Assembly (NCBI GenBank): GCA_949318235.1 | Contig: OX439129.1 | Coordinates: forward strand, 35,191,027 to 35,255,026 | Direction: 5' to 3' | DNA from: Ecdyonurus torrentis | Lineage: Eukaryota; Arthropoda; Insecta; Ephemeroptera; Heptageniidae | DNA length: 64,000 nt | In this document: in pieces, positions 12,739 through 25,797 of the stretch | How the letters are laid out: each line of letters begins with the position of its first letter | Position numbering within the stretch: the first letter of the stretch is position 1 | The notes under the pieces: model-generated | The model's database searches: none | Told to the model about the DNA's origin: nothing | What the model saw: only the letters and a program-made list of their open reading frames with translations | Translations under genes and position numbers: made by a program

Positions 12739-14421
12739 TAGAATAAATATAGAATGCTTATAGCAAACATATATGATATTTGTTTACCATTAAGTAGCTT
12801 TATTTATATCAAAGGAAAATCAAATCTCATGTTATACAAATTACGTGATATAATATTATGTACTTTAGACATGAAATTTGATTTGATTTTGGTAAAGTGA
12901 ATCACAACTTTAACAACTTTGTATCATTTGTATAATGTTCTATAAGTAAATGTGTGATCACATTTTCCTTCAATGTGATATTTTTATATTATATAACTTT
13001 TAAGAATATATATTATAACCTTTTTTTTAAATCGTAGAGGTTTAAAATTGTGGGAAACAGATGATTACAATGTATTTTATTGCTAATTTCATAAGTTGTT
13101 TTTTATAGTTGGTTCTGCAAACTACAAAAATATTAAGTTTTAAAAACATCAGCTGAGATATATATTTTTTTCTTTGTTAAGAACACCTGATCATGACATC
13201 ACTACCTGTTTCCGGCATTTAATCATGGTTGATTTTTTTTTTTTTTTTTTTTATAGAACTGATAAGTATAAACAGATATTGGGAAAAAGTTAAATGCCTC
13301 AACAGAAAATCGTTTTTATCAGTATTCTAAACGGAAAAAAAAGACAAACAATGTGAGTGTATAACTTTTTGTTTTGTTTACAAAGCAGCCTATCATTGCT
13401 CGAGTTCACGTTTCTTATTCACTTTATTTGCAGACTTAACTTATATAAGAGTTAGTAACGTGTGATTGTCAAATTGTTGTTTTCAGTTCTTGTGGTCTTG
13501 CTCTACTGCTTATTGAACAATCATAATATAGTTGATTTTCAACTTTAAAAAAGTTATCATCATGATAAAAATAACTGATAGAATGCGAAGACAAATTAAA
13601 ATTTACAAAATCTATCATGGATTCCTTTCAAAAAATTTAAATCAGGCTATTTTAAAAGTATTATAATGTATTTATAAAACTCAAATGTTTATCATATTCT
13701 TTATATTCAAGCATGAGTCTAAATTTTTTATCGTTGGTAGCTTTTGTACAAACTTACAAAAAAAAAAATCTTTATAGAGCTAACTTGGGAATTCTATGGA
13801 AATATAGAGACCTAGTAATTTCAACATATTTTTGTTTTGAAATAATACTCACAATAAAGCAATAGATCGTAAAATTTACCCACGTAAGCTGTATCATAGG
13901 TAAAGTTATATTTACACGCACATAAGTTAACTGTATATATTTGTAAAAAAAGATGTTGCTAACACATGTTTTATGACTGAACAGAAGATCCACCTGCATA
14001 AAACATGAGTGACGACTCACATAAGCTCTCAAATCAAATGTGAATTCTATCTCTGAGTCACACAAGATCTTTTTTTTTTTTTTTTCTTTTTTTTTCCCTT
14101 TATATTATGCCTTTTCTGTCAAATAAGTAAATGCTTGAGTAGAGAATATTTTACTATTCGTTTATAGCATAAAATCAGACCACCCAAAGAAATATGACAA
14201 AAACGATCAAAGTATAATAAACTGTAATATTTGTTTTTATTTTACATAATCTAATAAAACAAAGTGTTTGAATATAACATAACAGTACTGAAATTGTAAT
14301 TTTTAAATTTCATTTTCATTATTTTGTTTAATCAACATTTGAAAATTACTAATAATACGCTTCAAAAGTAATAACAAATTTTCTACTCTCGCTTTATTCG
14401 GCGTGACATTATTTCTGACAA

Positions 14422-14453
<32 letters not shown>

Positions 14454-14640
14454 TATTAAAGTATGATTTTTGCACTATATAATCTATATAATTTAACTTG
14501 TAAAATAAAAATTAAACGTATATACGCAAGACTTATTGTAAAACATTATGACCTACGTGGCTTTTCATATACACTTCTTCCAATACTAGTTCGAACGGAT
14601 ACAGTGTAATTAACTATGTAAAGTCAACACATAGGTTTAT
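12735..14640. other. AT-rich DNA with homopolymer runs
   Basis: T19 near 13234-13252, a T-rich block at 14070-14095 and A23 at 14421-14443. The minus-strand open frame at 13772-14065 shows no domain and reads as chance. Confidence 0.55.
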
Positions 14641-14654
14641 TAGTAGGTTTATAA

Positions 14655-14730
14655 CACGCTCTCTGATTGGCTTAGCACCGCGGAAACAGCTTTTGGCGGG
14701 AACGATCTTGTTTTGGCTAGAGTGTATATA
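14655..14730 (+). promoter_or_regulatory. CCAAT plus E2F-like motif cluster
   Basis: This is a G+C-rich patch in AT-rich surroundings. An inverted CCAAT motif (CTGATTGGCT at 14664-14673) is followed by TTTTGGCGGGAA (about 14692-14703), which matches the E2F consensus. The arrangement and spacing resemble cell-cycle promoters. No first exon is recognisable downstream. The same kinds of motif (ATTGGCGG, CpG palindromes) occur inside MITEs of this window, so a transposon relic is equally likely. Confidence 0.2.
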
Positions 14731-15785
14731 TATAATGTTGTTAAAAACATGTAAAAAAATATGGATTATTTGTAGATTATACGCAATCAGCTATTCTAAT
14801 AATGACGATTAATAATGCTATTAAGAAGTTGTAAGGATTGTATAGCCATGTTTTAAAAACTATTGACTATACAAAGATAGTCGTTATAAAGTATGAGAAA
14901 AATAAATATTACATACACATCATTAAATATTATTATTATAAATGTGTAGCGGAAATACATTATTATATCATATCATATAGTGCTAGGTAAAAATATTTTT
15001 ATTATAACAATATAAAATTTTTCGGTAATTTTATATAATTTTACTACTACAATTGTTAAATGCTGACTAAATATATATATGTAGGTAAAGCTTATTCTTA
15101 CCCCTTTTCATTTAATTTCATGAGATGGCTTCACAACTTTAATAATATTTTTTTATATATATTTTTCCTCGTTTCAATTTAGAATTTTATAACCCTCTTC
15201 TATTTTTATGTCTTCTATCCAAATATGCTTGCCACGCTTTCTTTTTTTTTTTTTTTTTTAACCTCCCAAGAGGGTACAAAATATAGGTATAAAAAAGGCG
15301 AAAAAAAAAAGTGAGATATGTATGTTATGCTGTCCATGCAATCTACAACATTTCGATATGTTGTGTTTTATATCACTTTTTACACGAACCAAAAAAAAAA
15401 AAAAAAAATTATTTTATTTTAAATCAAACATAAGGATGGATGTAATACTGTGACTTTATTTTGACACCTTTTCACAAATATAAAAAAGAAGATTTTTTTT
15501 TCACCCCAAATAAAACTTTTAGCAAAGTTAATATTTTATAAATTAGATGATGAATAATAAATTATTATTCTCTCCAGAGATTTAGCAGATTTGTTTCTAT
15601 GAAAAATGATTTTATAATTATAAATTTGATACTCCTTAAAATATGAAAACTTTATCCATCGTAGTTTGATAATAAAATACAAAAAAAAAAATCGTAACTA
15701 GTTTGAAAGGTTAAGTTTAGTGTATTTTAATTATTTTGTACGCTTACAAGTTAATCAAAACTGAATAATAGGTAAACTTTAATAA
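14731..15785. other. AT-rich DNA, no gene seen
   Basis: Homopolymer runs (T19 near 15241-15259, A18 near 15391-15408); nothing else supported. Confidence 0.55.
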
Positions 15786-15789
15786 ATTG

Positions 15790-15898
<109 letters not shown>

Positions 15899-16189
15899 GT
15901 ATGTACTTAATAATTTTTATATTTTTAAACACAGACCAACTTTAAGTTAGATTTATAAATCCTGTTAATTTATAATGAGCTACCTATATACCCACGATTT
16001 TTCCTATTTAAATATTTTCAAAATTAAAGTCCATGAATATTTTTATTTGAGAATATGTTCCACAGCGATTATGATTATCGTGATTCAAATGGGTTTTAAA
16101 ATAGGATAAATGTGTGTAAGGTGTTGATAATTGCAATGATGATATTTTTTACATTGTAAAGTCATTTGTTATTGTTGTTGTTGTTACAG

Positions 16190-16270
16190 GGCTTTGTTAC
16201 TGGTATTATATGTATACTTTTGACTGTATGGGGCTATATAAAGCCCACACCACCAAATAGGAGTGTTTGA
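16190..16270 (+). CDS. Candidate terminal exon of a membrane protein (partial)
   Basis: A T/G-rich pyrimidine-like tract and TTGTTACAG (ending 16189) form a plausible 3' splice site. The following frame is open for 26 codons to TGA at 16268-16270. The peptide starts Gly-Phe-Val-Thr-Gly and has a hydrophobic stretch Ile-Ile-Cys-Ile-Leu-Leu-Thr-Val-Trp. It then ends in a polar tail Tyr-Ile-Lys-Pro-Thr-Pro-Pro-Asn-Arg-Ser-Val. This looks like a last transmembrane helix with a short cytosolic C-terminus. Two AATAAA signals follow at 16425-16430 and 16435-16440, at a sensible 3'-UTR distance. I do not recognise the family, and I could not find an upstream exon with confidence, so the call rests on local signals only. 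Chance or an old retrocopy are the alternatives. Confidence 0.35.
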   Translation, partial: GFVTGIICILLTVWGYIKPTPPNRSV

Positions 16271-16440
16271 AGGGCTTTAGTTCTTAAGTGGCTAAGGAAT
16301 GAAATGTAAAAAAATATGTGTTTGTTTTTATTTAAGGTTGGTAATCAACAAACATTTGTGAAAACTTATTTCAATATTTACAATAATATATTCCCAAACT
16401 TACTTAGTTAAATAATTAAATATAAATAAAAGAGAATAAA
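16271..16440 (+). other. Possible 3'-UTR with two AATAAA signals
   Basis: Follows the candidate terminal exon. AATAAA occurs at 16425-16430 and 16435-16440. In AT-rich DNA these hexamers are common, so this is only supportive. Confidence 0.2.
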
Positions 16441-16570
16441 CCACGTTGCACATTTTATTTAATTGTCATTTTAAATGCAACTAAACTAAAATTTAATAAA
16501 TTTTATAGTTCAAATGTTTACTTTTAAAACAAATGGGTGAAAAATCAACAATATTATTATTATTATTACT

Positions 16571-16680
16571 TTTATCTGGTGGTGGTAGCACTGATCTATG
16601 GGTGGTAATGGTCCACGCCAAGTCAGAGGTATCTCGGTACGGTTCACCAATCCAACTCACTCACCTCATTTATTTCTATT
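16571..16680. other. G+C-rich island, open on both strands
   Basis: The plus strand reads Leu-Ser-Gly-Gly-Gly-Ser-Thr-Asp-Leu-Trp-Val-Val-Met-Val-His and stays open to TAA near 16680. The minus strand is open from a GGTGAGTGAG motif and includes Tyr-Arg-Asp-Thr-Ser-Asp-Leu-Ala-Trp. A donor-like GAG|GTATCT lies at 16627-16632 on the plus strand. No family is recognised. It lies only 300 bp after the candidate terminal exon and might belong to another gene or to a repeat. Confidence 0.15.
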
Positions 16681-16815
16681 AAATCACACGCTGTTGTATT
16701 TATAATGTTGTACGATATAGGAAATATTTTCATTTTTTATACATAAGGTCCTAATTTTTTTTTCTCGTATAAAATTTTTAGGGTATATATCACATTGTAA
16801 TGCTAAAATATTTTG

Positions 16816-16818
<3 letters not shown>

Positions 16819-16876
<58 letters not shown>
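16819..16876. repeat. (TA)n microsatellite
   Basis: About 29 TA repeats followed by a broken TA stretch. Confidence 0.97.
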
Positions 16877-16881
<5 letters not shown>

Positions 16882-16990
16882 TATATATATTGTAGTTATA
16901 TTAATTATACAACTTCTTCCACACTGTACAATTATGGAAATTAATTTAAATTTTCATAATTATAAAAATGCTCATCATAAATATTTTATC

Positions 16991-17294
16991 TATAGGGTGT
17001 ATCCGTATGACATCATATTTGATGCGCTTCGACGCCATACTGGAGTAATGAATAACATTCCTCAGCATAGGACAAACTTCGTTTCTATTTTCTAAGGTTA
17101 ATCAATCAATTTTTGTTATCATTATATTTCTCACATACTTGAGCAACTAATTCGACCTATTAACAGCATCAATGCTCTCAAAAAAATATTGCGTAGTATT
17201 TTTAAATTAGCAAAATGAGTTACTTCCTTATACCAGCCCATGTATTAAGTACTCCAACATGGCGTTGACTTTAACATGAATGTATACACTCTAT
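16991..17294. mobile_element. TA-flanked MITE, family T, copy 1
   Basis: The left end reads TATAGGGTGTATCCGTATG and the right end (reverse complement) ATAGAGTGTATACATTCATG. The inverted repeats extend inward: CGACGCCATACTGGAGTA (left) matches CAACGCCATGTTGGAGTA (right), giving arms of about 60 bp with a small gap. The target appears to be TA, as for Tc1/mariner-group elements (inference). A second copy lies at 45607-45904 with the same internal order, including ACAGCATCAATGCTCTCAAA. There is no coding capacity. Confidence 0.9.
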
Positions 17295-17640
17295 GTATCA
17301 TTTTAAATGCACCTAAACTTACATTACTTATATATAATTTCTAAAATTTAGTTACTTATTAATACGAACATACCTAATAGTTAAGGTTAAAAAAATTAAA
17401 ATTAAAATTTGTTAAATATTATTTTAATTATAATTTAATAAGCTACACTAACTTTTATAAACGTTACAATAATTTATAATTTAATTAACAAACTTATACA
17501 TTGTTAATATAAAGTTTAAAAACTGTTGTGTTAAAATAAATACTTTAATGTTTATATATAGTTTTATAAAAAGCTATTGTAAAGCACATAGGGAATTAAT
17601 TTACAGAGTATAATGCATAACTGTGCTTTATTTAACTGTT
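17295..17640. other. AT-rich unique DNA, no gene seen
   Basis: Nothing supported. Confidence 0.6.
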
Positions 17641-17645
17641 ATATA

Positions 17646-17697
<52 letters not shown>

Positions 17698-17774
17698 CAT
17701 ATATATATAATATTTTCTATTATTCTATATTATGTTCTTCATTAAATGGTAAATATGTATATATATATATATAT
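17641..17774. repeat. Interrupted (TA)n array, left flank of hAT-like element
   Basis: TA runs broken by TACATA units (17641-17710), then unique sequence, then a TA run (17757-17774) directly against the element's CAGTCATGG end. Confidence 0.9.
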
Positions 17775-19192
17775 CAGTCATGGAGTCGATACCGAAATTT
17801 TCGATACCGATACGATACCGATATTTTTAAATTTACCCGATACCGATACCGATACGATACTGCTCAAAAAAATTTGCTCCGATACGATACCGATACGATA
17901 CCGATATTTTCCGATACTTTTTCGATATTTTTGCTATATCTCATACAATAAATATTGCACTATAAATTTTTTTTTTTTTCACCTTTGAGACATAAATTGG
18001 TATCATAAAATCCATGTATATTTTTGCCACATTTATTATTTATTTTATTTATTTATTCATTTATTCATTTATTCATTTATTTACTTATTTACTCATTTAT
18101 TTATTTATTTTATTCTAATGTTCGTTTGTTAAACTAAAATGACTAAAATAATTATAGTAGATTTAAAAATATATATATTTCATTCGTTTAATGAAATTAT
18201 ACGATTAGAATATCCTCTACTGTTTCCAAGCACTTTTGTTATTTATTTACAAATTAGCAATTTCTTTATTTCGTATAGAAGTAATTTTCAAATATTTAAT
18301 AAATTTAATTTTTTTTCATGGTATTTTTTTAATTTGCTAAAGTAAACAAAGTATCATTAGCTTTCGTATTTATTTTATTGGCTCAAATCATCCCCGCTAA
18401 ACGAAAGGGGTTAAAGTCCAAAATTCCCCTATGGCCGTAAAAATCCTTTGATTTTGTAAACTTTTTAAAAATTTAACCTTGTAAAAAATTTGTATAAAGA
18501 CATTAACGGAAGTATACTACATCTTTTGTAATTTGTAATGCATTGAATTTATATACAATTGCAGTGATTTAAAATGTCAATCATTGACTATATTTTATTG
18601 TGATTTCTACCGGCGCTTTAGTCATTATAGGAGAGATCATAGATAGTACTGTACGACCACACGACGGATTTCTCAGAAACTTGGCGACAGTCGATCGCTC
18701 TTTTTTTTCTTCTTTTTTTTTTTTCATAAAAAGAAGAAAAAAGTTTAAACACCGTTTTCTTTATTTTTATTGTATGTAAAATAAAAAAAAAAATACTTTT
18801 TACCTGGTGGCTTTATAAAAAGAATAAAATAAAAATACTGTGCACGGCGCCCTGCCCTGTTGTTATAGCACAATGAAAAATAAAGGAGTGAATTGCATTG
18901 TCCAAGTACGAAAGATAGATAAACAGTAATCACTAATGGAATGTTCTCGTTGCTTCATAAGTTTTTTTTTTTTTTTTTTTTTTTTTTGTATTTTTACTTT
19001 TATTTTATGAGAGAGCAAAAGTCTCAAAGTATCGAAAAAAAGTATCGAAATTCGACGATATTTTGCTGATATCGGTGACCGATACCGATATTCGATACTG
19101 AGTTTAAAAAAGGCCCCGATACGATACCGATACGATAAAAGTATCGGTATAGTATCGGATATCGTATCGCAGTCGATACCGATACTCCATGA

Positions 19193-19195
<3 letters not shown>
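17775..19195. mobile_element. hAT-like non-autonomous transposon, 1.4 kb
   Basis: The two ends are inverted: CAGTCATGGAGTCGATACCG at the left, and the reverse complement of the right end begins CAGTCATGGAGTATCGGTAT. Both subterminal zones (about 17787-17935 and 19030-19185) are packed with CGATAC/GTATCG units. CAG-type ends with subterminal repeats built on TATCGATAC are known from Ac-like hAT elements, so hAT is the best inference. The flanks are (TA)n on both sides, so an 8-bp ATATATAT duplication is possible but cannot be proved. The interior is AT-rich with a tetranucleotide repeat at 18036-18115 and a T run at 18962-18987. I see no transposase motif, so it depends on a transposase made elsewhere. 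Confidence 0.85.
18036..18115. repeat. (TTTA)/(TTCA) tetranucleotide repeat inside hAT-like element
   Basis: Tandem ATTT, ATTC and ACTT units. Confidence 0.85.

Positions 19196-19273
<78 letters not shown>
19196..19273. repeat. (TA)n microsatellite, right flank of hAT-like element
   Basis: About 39 TA repeats beginning at the element boundary. Confidence 0.97.
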
Positions 19274-19274
<1 letters not shown>

Positions 19275-19276
<2 letters not shown>

Positions 19277-20798
19277 AGTATATAGAAAATATACCCAGGC
19301 ATAATTTTTTATAACAATAAACATGGTACTAAAATAAAAATTACTCATCCAAATGGCAATCAAAATACAGAAAAAAATAATAATATTGTAACAATAACTC
19401 CTAAAAAAAGTTGTCATTGTTTTTTTTATCCAAATATTATATAACCCTTTTTGATGAAGAATTATGAGCTATTAAAGCTATTTTTAAAGAGACGTTATGA
19501 CATTTTTTTTATCATTTATAATATAAATGTTTTGTTTTGTTGTATTTTTTTTTTATGATGAAAGACGTTTTGAATTATTTGCATAACACCGGCTGCAAAC
19601 TGTCTCATCTGTCTTTTTTTTTATCTCATTTTTCTGCAAAACTGGAAAAATATCGAGTAAAATAAAAATACAATACCTTAAAAAAAAAAGCACGTGACAA
19701 TATAGTGAACGTAGCAATTTTATTTTTATTTTTTTCCTTTGTATACAATATTTGTATACACACTTCTCTTTTTAATAAACAATAAATTTTCAATTTTTTT
19801 TCCATTTGTTATTGTGGTGCAAAATATCTGGTATTGAAGAAAACAATATTTATATGTGCCTTCAAGTTTACAGAAAATTCAATTCAATAAGAACACGTAT
19901 GAAATTTTACAAGCAGAAAAAAATAATACGAATATTACTTTATTTAGATGGTTGATGTTATAACCTGTTTCTACGGATGAATATTTGTATTGAGGAACAA
20001 ATTTGATAACACCAATCTTTAATAGTTTTTAAATGAAGACTGCATGCAATTAAGTTTATTGAATTAAAATATATTGTTCCATGTGAACTGGACTTAAAAT
20101 TTTACTTTTTAAAGTAAGCCTGTTAGCAAAAGTATGTCTGTGTTGTAGTTAATATCAAAGGTTTCATAAATAAATTAACTTCTCTAGTTTAATTATAAGT
20201 TGAACAAACTTTTACATTTCAGCAAAAAAACATTTCGTAATTGTCACTCGTTGTTTTCAAATTTACGTTATTAAATATTATGTATTTTAAATTTGTATTA
20301 TTAGCAGTAAAAATTTTTTAAATGTATAATGCAGCCTATAATTTTATATTCTATATAGCATAATAAGTACTAGACACTTATAGACATTTATTATTTAACA
20401 CTCTGATTTGAAGATTATACATAGATTTGATTTTTCTAACAGTTTATTTCTCTAATTATATGAACACCTTAAAGGTATTGTAATATATTTCTCGGTGTTT
20501 TTTAAAATAACATTTAATAAGTATATCAATGTATTACATGAAGATATATTAGCTGTTTAATTTATTTGCTAAAATCGATTGTTCACCATGAAAAAAAAAA
20601 TAATAATAAAAATAGAAGTGATGTCATTGGTAATATTTCTATCCGGAACTAAAATTTACTGTATATGCGTGTATACAGGAAGAAGAAAAAACAAAACATC
20701 AACGTAGTATTCATACTATAGTCATATTATGAAAGATATATTATGGATATTGTGATATATATTATTATATAAATCAATGGGTACAGACGTTCATCGCT
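19275..20798. other. AT-rich unique DNA, no gene seen
   Basis: Nothing supported. Confidence 0.6.
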
Positions 20799-20995
20799 TT
20801 TTTTTTTTTTTTTTTTTTTGTCATAATGTTTTTGTACTACACTTTTACCGAGTGAATGTCAAGTGAAGACATAGTCTTATCGACTGTGAACAATGACAGC
20901 CGCACACAAGGGCTGGCCATGGCATAAATATACATCCCGGCATTCGTCATGAGAGTCTAGTGAAAACTTCCAGGCAGGCTGATCGGTGCAGTCAA
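20799..20995 (-). mobile_element. tRNA-derived SINE, family S, 5'-truncated copy
   Basis: Shares with the copies at 42341-42763, 49439-49764 and 61442-61743 the blocks GACATAGTCTTATCGACTGT, CACAAGGGCTGGCCATGGC, CCCGGCATTCGTCATGA and CAGGCAGGCTGATCGGTGCA. The T run at 20799-20819 is the A tail of the minus-strand element. The copy stops before the tRNA-like head, so it is truncated at its 5' end (the right side here). Confidence 0.85.
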
Positions 20996-21039
20996 ACGAT
21001 ATGATACTGCAGCTAAACACGGTGAGATATTGAAATGCC

Positions 21040-21314
21040 AGTATGGTAGTAGAGACTCAGTTGTTGGCATGTTAACGGCTTTTTACATGTTATTTAAATG
21101 GAAAAGGTCGATTTTCGTTGTTGTCACTTAGAGAAATATTGACTTGAGAGTATTTTTTATGGCACCATTGAGTCCAATCCTATACCCTGGGTATCCAAAT
21201 TGTCAAGTTTCAAGTCTCTAGCTTTATTGGTTGAGGAGATTGTTTTTTTTTAGGTTTTCATTAACCCATCTGCCAACAATTGAGACCTGCGAACAACTGA
21301 GTCTCTACCATAGT
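21040..21314. mobile_element. Short inverted-repeat element (MITE-like)
   Basis: The left end reads GTATGGTAGTAGAGACTCAG TTGTTGGCA and the right end (reverse complement) CTATGGTAGAGACTCAGTTG TTCGCA. A second inner match, GTTGTTGGCATGTTAACG against AATTGTTGGCAGATGGGTTAATG, extends the arms. The middle contains CCCTGGGTATCCAAATTGTC and no coding frame. No second copy is seen in this window, and the target duplication is unclear. Confidence 0.7.
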
Positions 21315-22123
21315 AATATTTAAAATTATTCCTCATGCCACCATAAAACTTCGATTCAATTACCTGACATTCAGAAATTACTAAACTGCATATTATTACG
21401 TTTATTTAGTAATTTCAATCGTACAGTCAAAAGTAACAAAACTATACTATTCAAAATAGAGCAAATAGTTTTGTTTGTTGAAAAACTTCTTTAGTGTAAA
21501 ATTTTGAAAGTAACTCATGTTATAAAATTTCAAGTGTAAAATATTATAATATACAAGTAATATTAAAGCTACATTTATGTAATACAAAATTAAAGTTGAG
21601 TAAATTTTGAGTATGTCATCAAAAATACTAACATTTTATGCACAATATTGTTTATTTTTAGGTTCATTTTATGTCTTTGTATACAATGAAAATTTAACAA
21701 CTTGACAAACAGTTTAGAAAGTGCTAAAATGGTATTTTATACACTTCATAACTTCATAACAAATAAAATATATAAAAGATACTTTCATATAAAGTATAAT
21801 AATATTATTATGAAACATTACAAAATGTATTAGGTTAAAATATTATATAAAATATTATAAAAGTTAAAAATTTTGTTGTAAATTTTTAAAAATAAATATT
21901 TATATTAATAAATCATTTTCTTAAAATGTTAAGTGTTTAAAACATATTAAATAATTGTCACAAAAAGTAATTTATATAATTTTGCTGACGTCATTACAAC
22001 AAACATTGAGTAAATGTATATGACCATCATCTATTCATTCTAATTTAGGTTAATTTGACTTTGAGAGTGAGAGAGAGACAGAGTTTTAACATAATGTTTT
22101 AGTGAGTACTATAAAGTTATGCA
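21315..22123. other. AT-rich unique DNA with one TGACGTCA site
   Basis: A perfect TGACGTCA at 21986-21993 lies outside any recognised element. No gene seen. Confidence 0.5.
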
Positions 22124-22144
22124 GACACACACACACACACAGAG

Positions 22145-22222
<78 letters not shown>

Positions 22223-22247
22223 GCACACATACACATAGAATGAAAGG

Positions 22248-22346
<99 letters not shown>

Positions 22347-22361
22347 AAGAGAGAGAGAGAG
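22124..22361. repeat. Compound (CA)n-(TA)n-(GA)n microsatellite
   Basis: CA at 22124-22140, TA at 22147-22220, short ACACA spacers, then GA at 22250-22361 with GAAA interruptions near its end. Open frames of Tyr-Ile and Arg-Glu here are artefacts. Confidence 0.97.
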
Positions 22362-22452
22362 TTTTGAAATCTGGGTATAGCAGAAAGCACATCAATCAAG
22401 TGGTCTGTATGACGAAGGATATATATTGTTTGTGTATATATATGTATGTATG

Positions 22453-22454
<2 letters not shown>

Positions 22455-22485
<31 letters not shown>
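22455..22485. repeat. (GA)n microsatellite
   Basis: About 15 GA repeats after a short (TATG)n run. Confidence 0.95.
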
Positions 22486-22487
<2 letters not shown>

Positions 22488-22805
22488 AAACCAACGGTCC
22501 AAAAGCTAGAAACCCTCAAGAGATATCAACTAAACACTCTTCATACATATATATTATATAGGATACTTACTAGTATATATATATTAAAACTTAAGACCCA
22601 CTATATCTCTCTCTATCCACCTCTTATGCCGTCATTCCTTCGTCTTTCTTATTACTAAGGTGCGAAATGGACAGGCTGTTTATTACAAAGCCTTTCTGTT
22701 CTCTCTAATTACTTTTATATATAATACTCTTGTCTCCTTTCTTTCCTGTCTCTTCTTGTAGTCTCTCTTGATTTTATCGTCCCTTTTCAATGTCTCTCTC
22801 TCTAC

Positions 22806-22807
<2 letters not shown>

Positions 22808-22847
<40 letters not shown>
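22808..22847. repeat. (CT)n microsatellite
   Basis: About 20 CT repeats within a wider pyrimidine-rich zone (about 22590-22865). Confidence 0.95.
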
Positions 22848-22850
<3 letters not shown>

Positions 22851-23006
22851 TCTCACTCACTCTCTCAACATCATTGTATATGAATTTCTAACATCAACCC
22901 CCTTGTGTAATTATATTTAATTCTAGAAAGGAACATTAATGTATACAACAAAGCGTCACGTACAGTATAGAAGTTGTACATCTTATGTATAATTTTAGTC
23001 AAGAAA

Positions 23007-24704
<1,698 letters not shown>

Positions 24705-24708
24705 GTAA

Positions 24709-24915
24709 TGTACCGATAGTAAATGAAAAATATTCCTTACATTAGCCTTATGAGAATATCGTATATTTGGCAACATTGCATTACATCCAGAAGTGGACAA
24801 AAGTGAGAGTAATAAGGGCCGTGGGGAGTGGGATGCTCAAATGAATGAGGTAACTTTATACAGTGTTGCCATTCATTTCTCGTGTTCGGAACGTTTTTTA
24901 TTTACTATCGGTACA
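24709..24915. mobile_element. Short inverted-repeat element (weak)
   Basis: TGTACCGATAGTAAATGAAA (from 24709) pairs with the reverse complement of the segment ending at 24915 over 22 bp with one mismatch. A further inner match (GGCAACATTG against GGCAACACTG) supports a true inverted-repeat element. No second copy was found. Confidence 0.5.
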
Positions 24916-25560
24916 TCAAATCACGATTTTTCTTTCATTAATCTCACGTTAGTTTATACTGATTACCACAAAGCCTTATTATTATTACTATTCTTATTTT
25001 TAAAGCTGACAACATTGTTTGCAAGCTGAAAAAAAAAAACGACAGCTGTACCGTCAAATAATCTGTCACCATACTGACTCATTCGCAAATTGCAAGTTAA
25101 TTCTCAATATTTTGAATCTACGTAACAAGCTTATATTAATTTTTAAAAAGGCAATTTTATCAGTATGATTTAGTATAATTTTGAAAACAACATAAAATAG
25201 TTTTGGCAAGTATTTTGCAAACTTTTCAAATATCAAATTAAAACGTAATTGCAAATTTCAATTCTTTGTATATTATATAATAATTGATACATATTTTAAC
25301 AACATTATTTTTAATATTATTATAATACGATGGCTGTATATAAACATTATAATATATGTATATCATATTGTTTTGTAATGAAAATCAAATTTTTATATAT
25401 CACGTACGTATATGTATGTTTGATAGTTACAACAAGAGAATTTAAATCAGCTTTTGCTTACTTGTGTGATATTTCAAACAATAATATACACCACAAATAA
25501 GAGGAGTGGTGGTATATAGCAAACTAAAGGATATACTTGGAATGTTAAATGAGAATTACA
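24916..25560. other. AT-rich unique DNA, no gene seen
   Basis: Nothing supported. Confidence 0.55.
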
Positions 25561-25583
25561 CTCTCTTTCTCTCTCTCTCTCTC

Positions 25584-25638
<55 letters not shown>
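25561..25638. repeat. Compound (CT)n-(TA)n microsatellite
   Basis: CT at 25561-25586, then TA to 25638. Confidence 0.95.
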
Positions 25639-25645
<7 letters not shown>

Positions 25646-25733
25646 TTCGTGGCAAGCGAAGCTGCTCATCATTTTATATTACACACTAACACGAGAATGA
25701 CGCAAAAATTCTTTTGAACATTAACCTCAAAAG

Positions 25734-25738
<5 letters not shown>

Positions 25739-25795
<57 letters not shown>
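25739..25795. repeat. (CT)n microsatellite
   Basis: About 28 CT repeats. Confidence 0.96.

Positions 25796-25797
<2 letters not shown>

Noticed and set aside
16040..16120. A possible exon upstream of 16190 with CCACAG acceptor and GTAAGG donor
   Set aside because: Every frame meets a stop before the donor, so it cannot be an internal coding exon as read.
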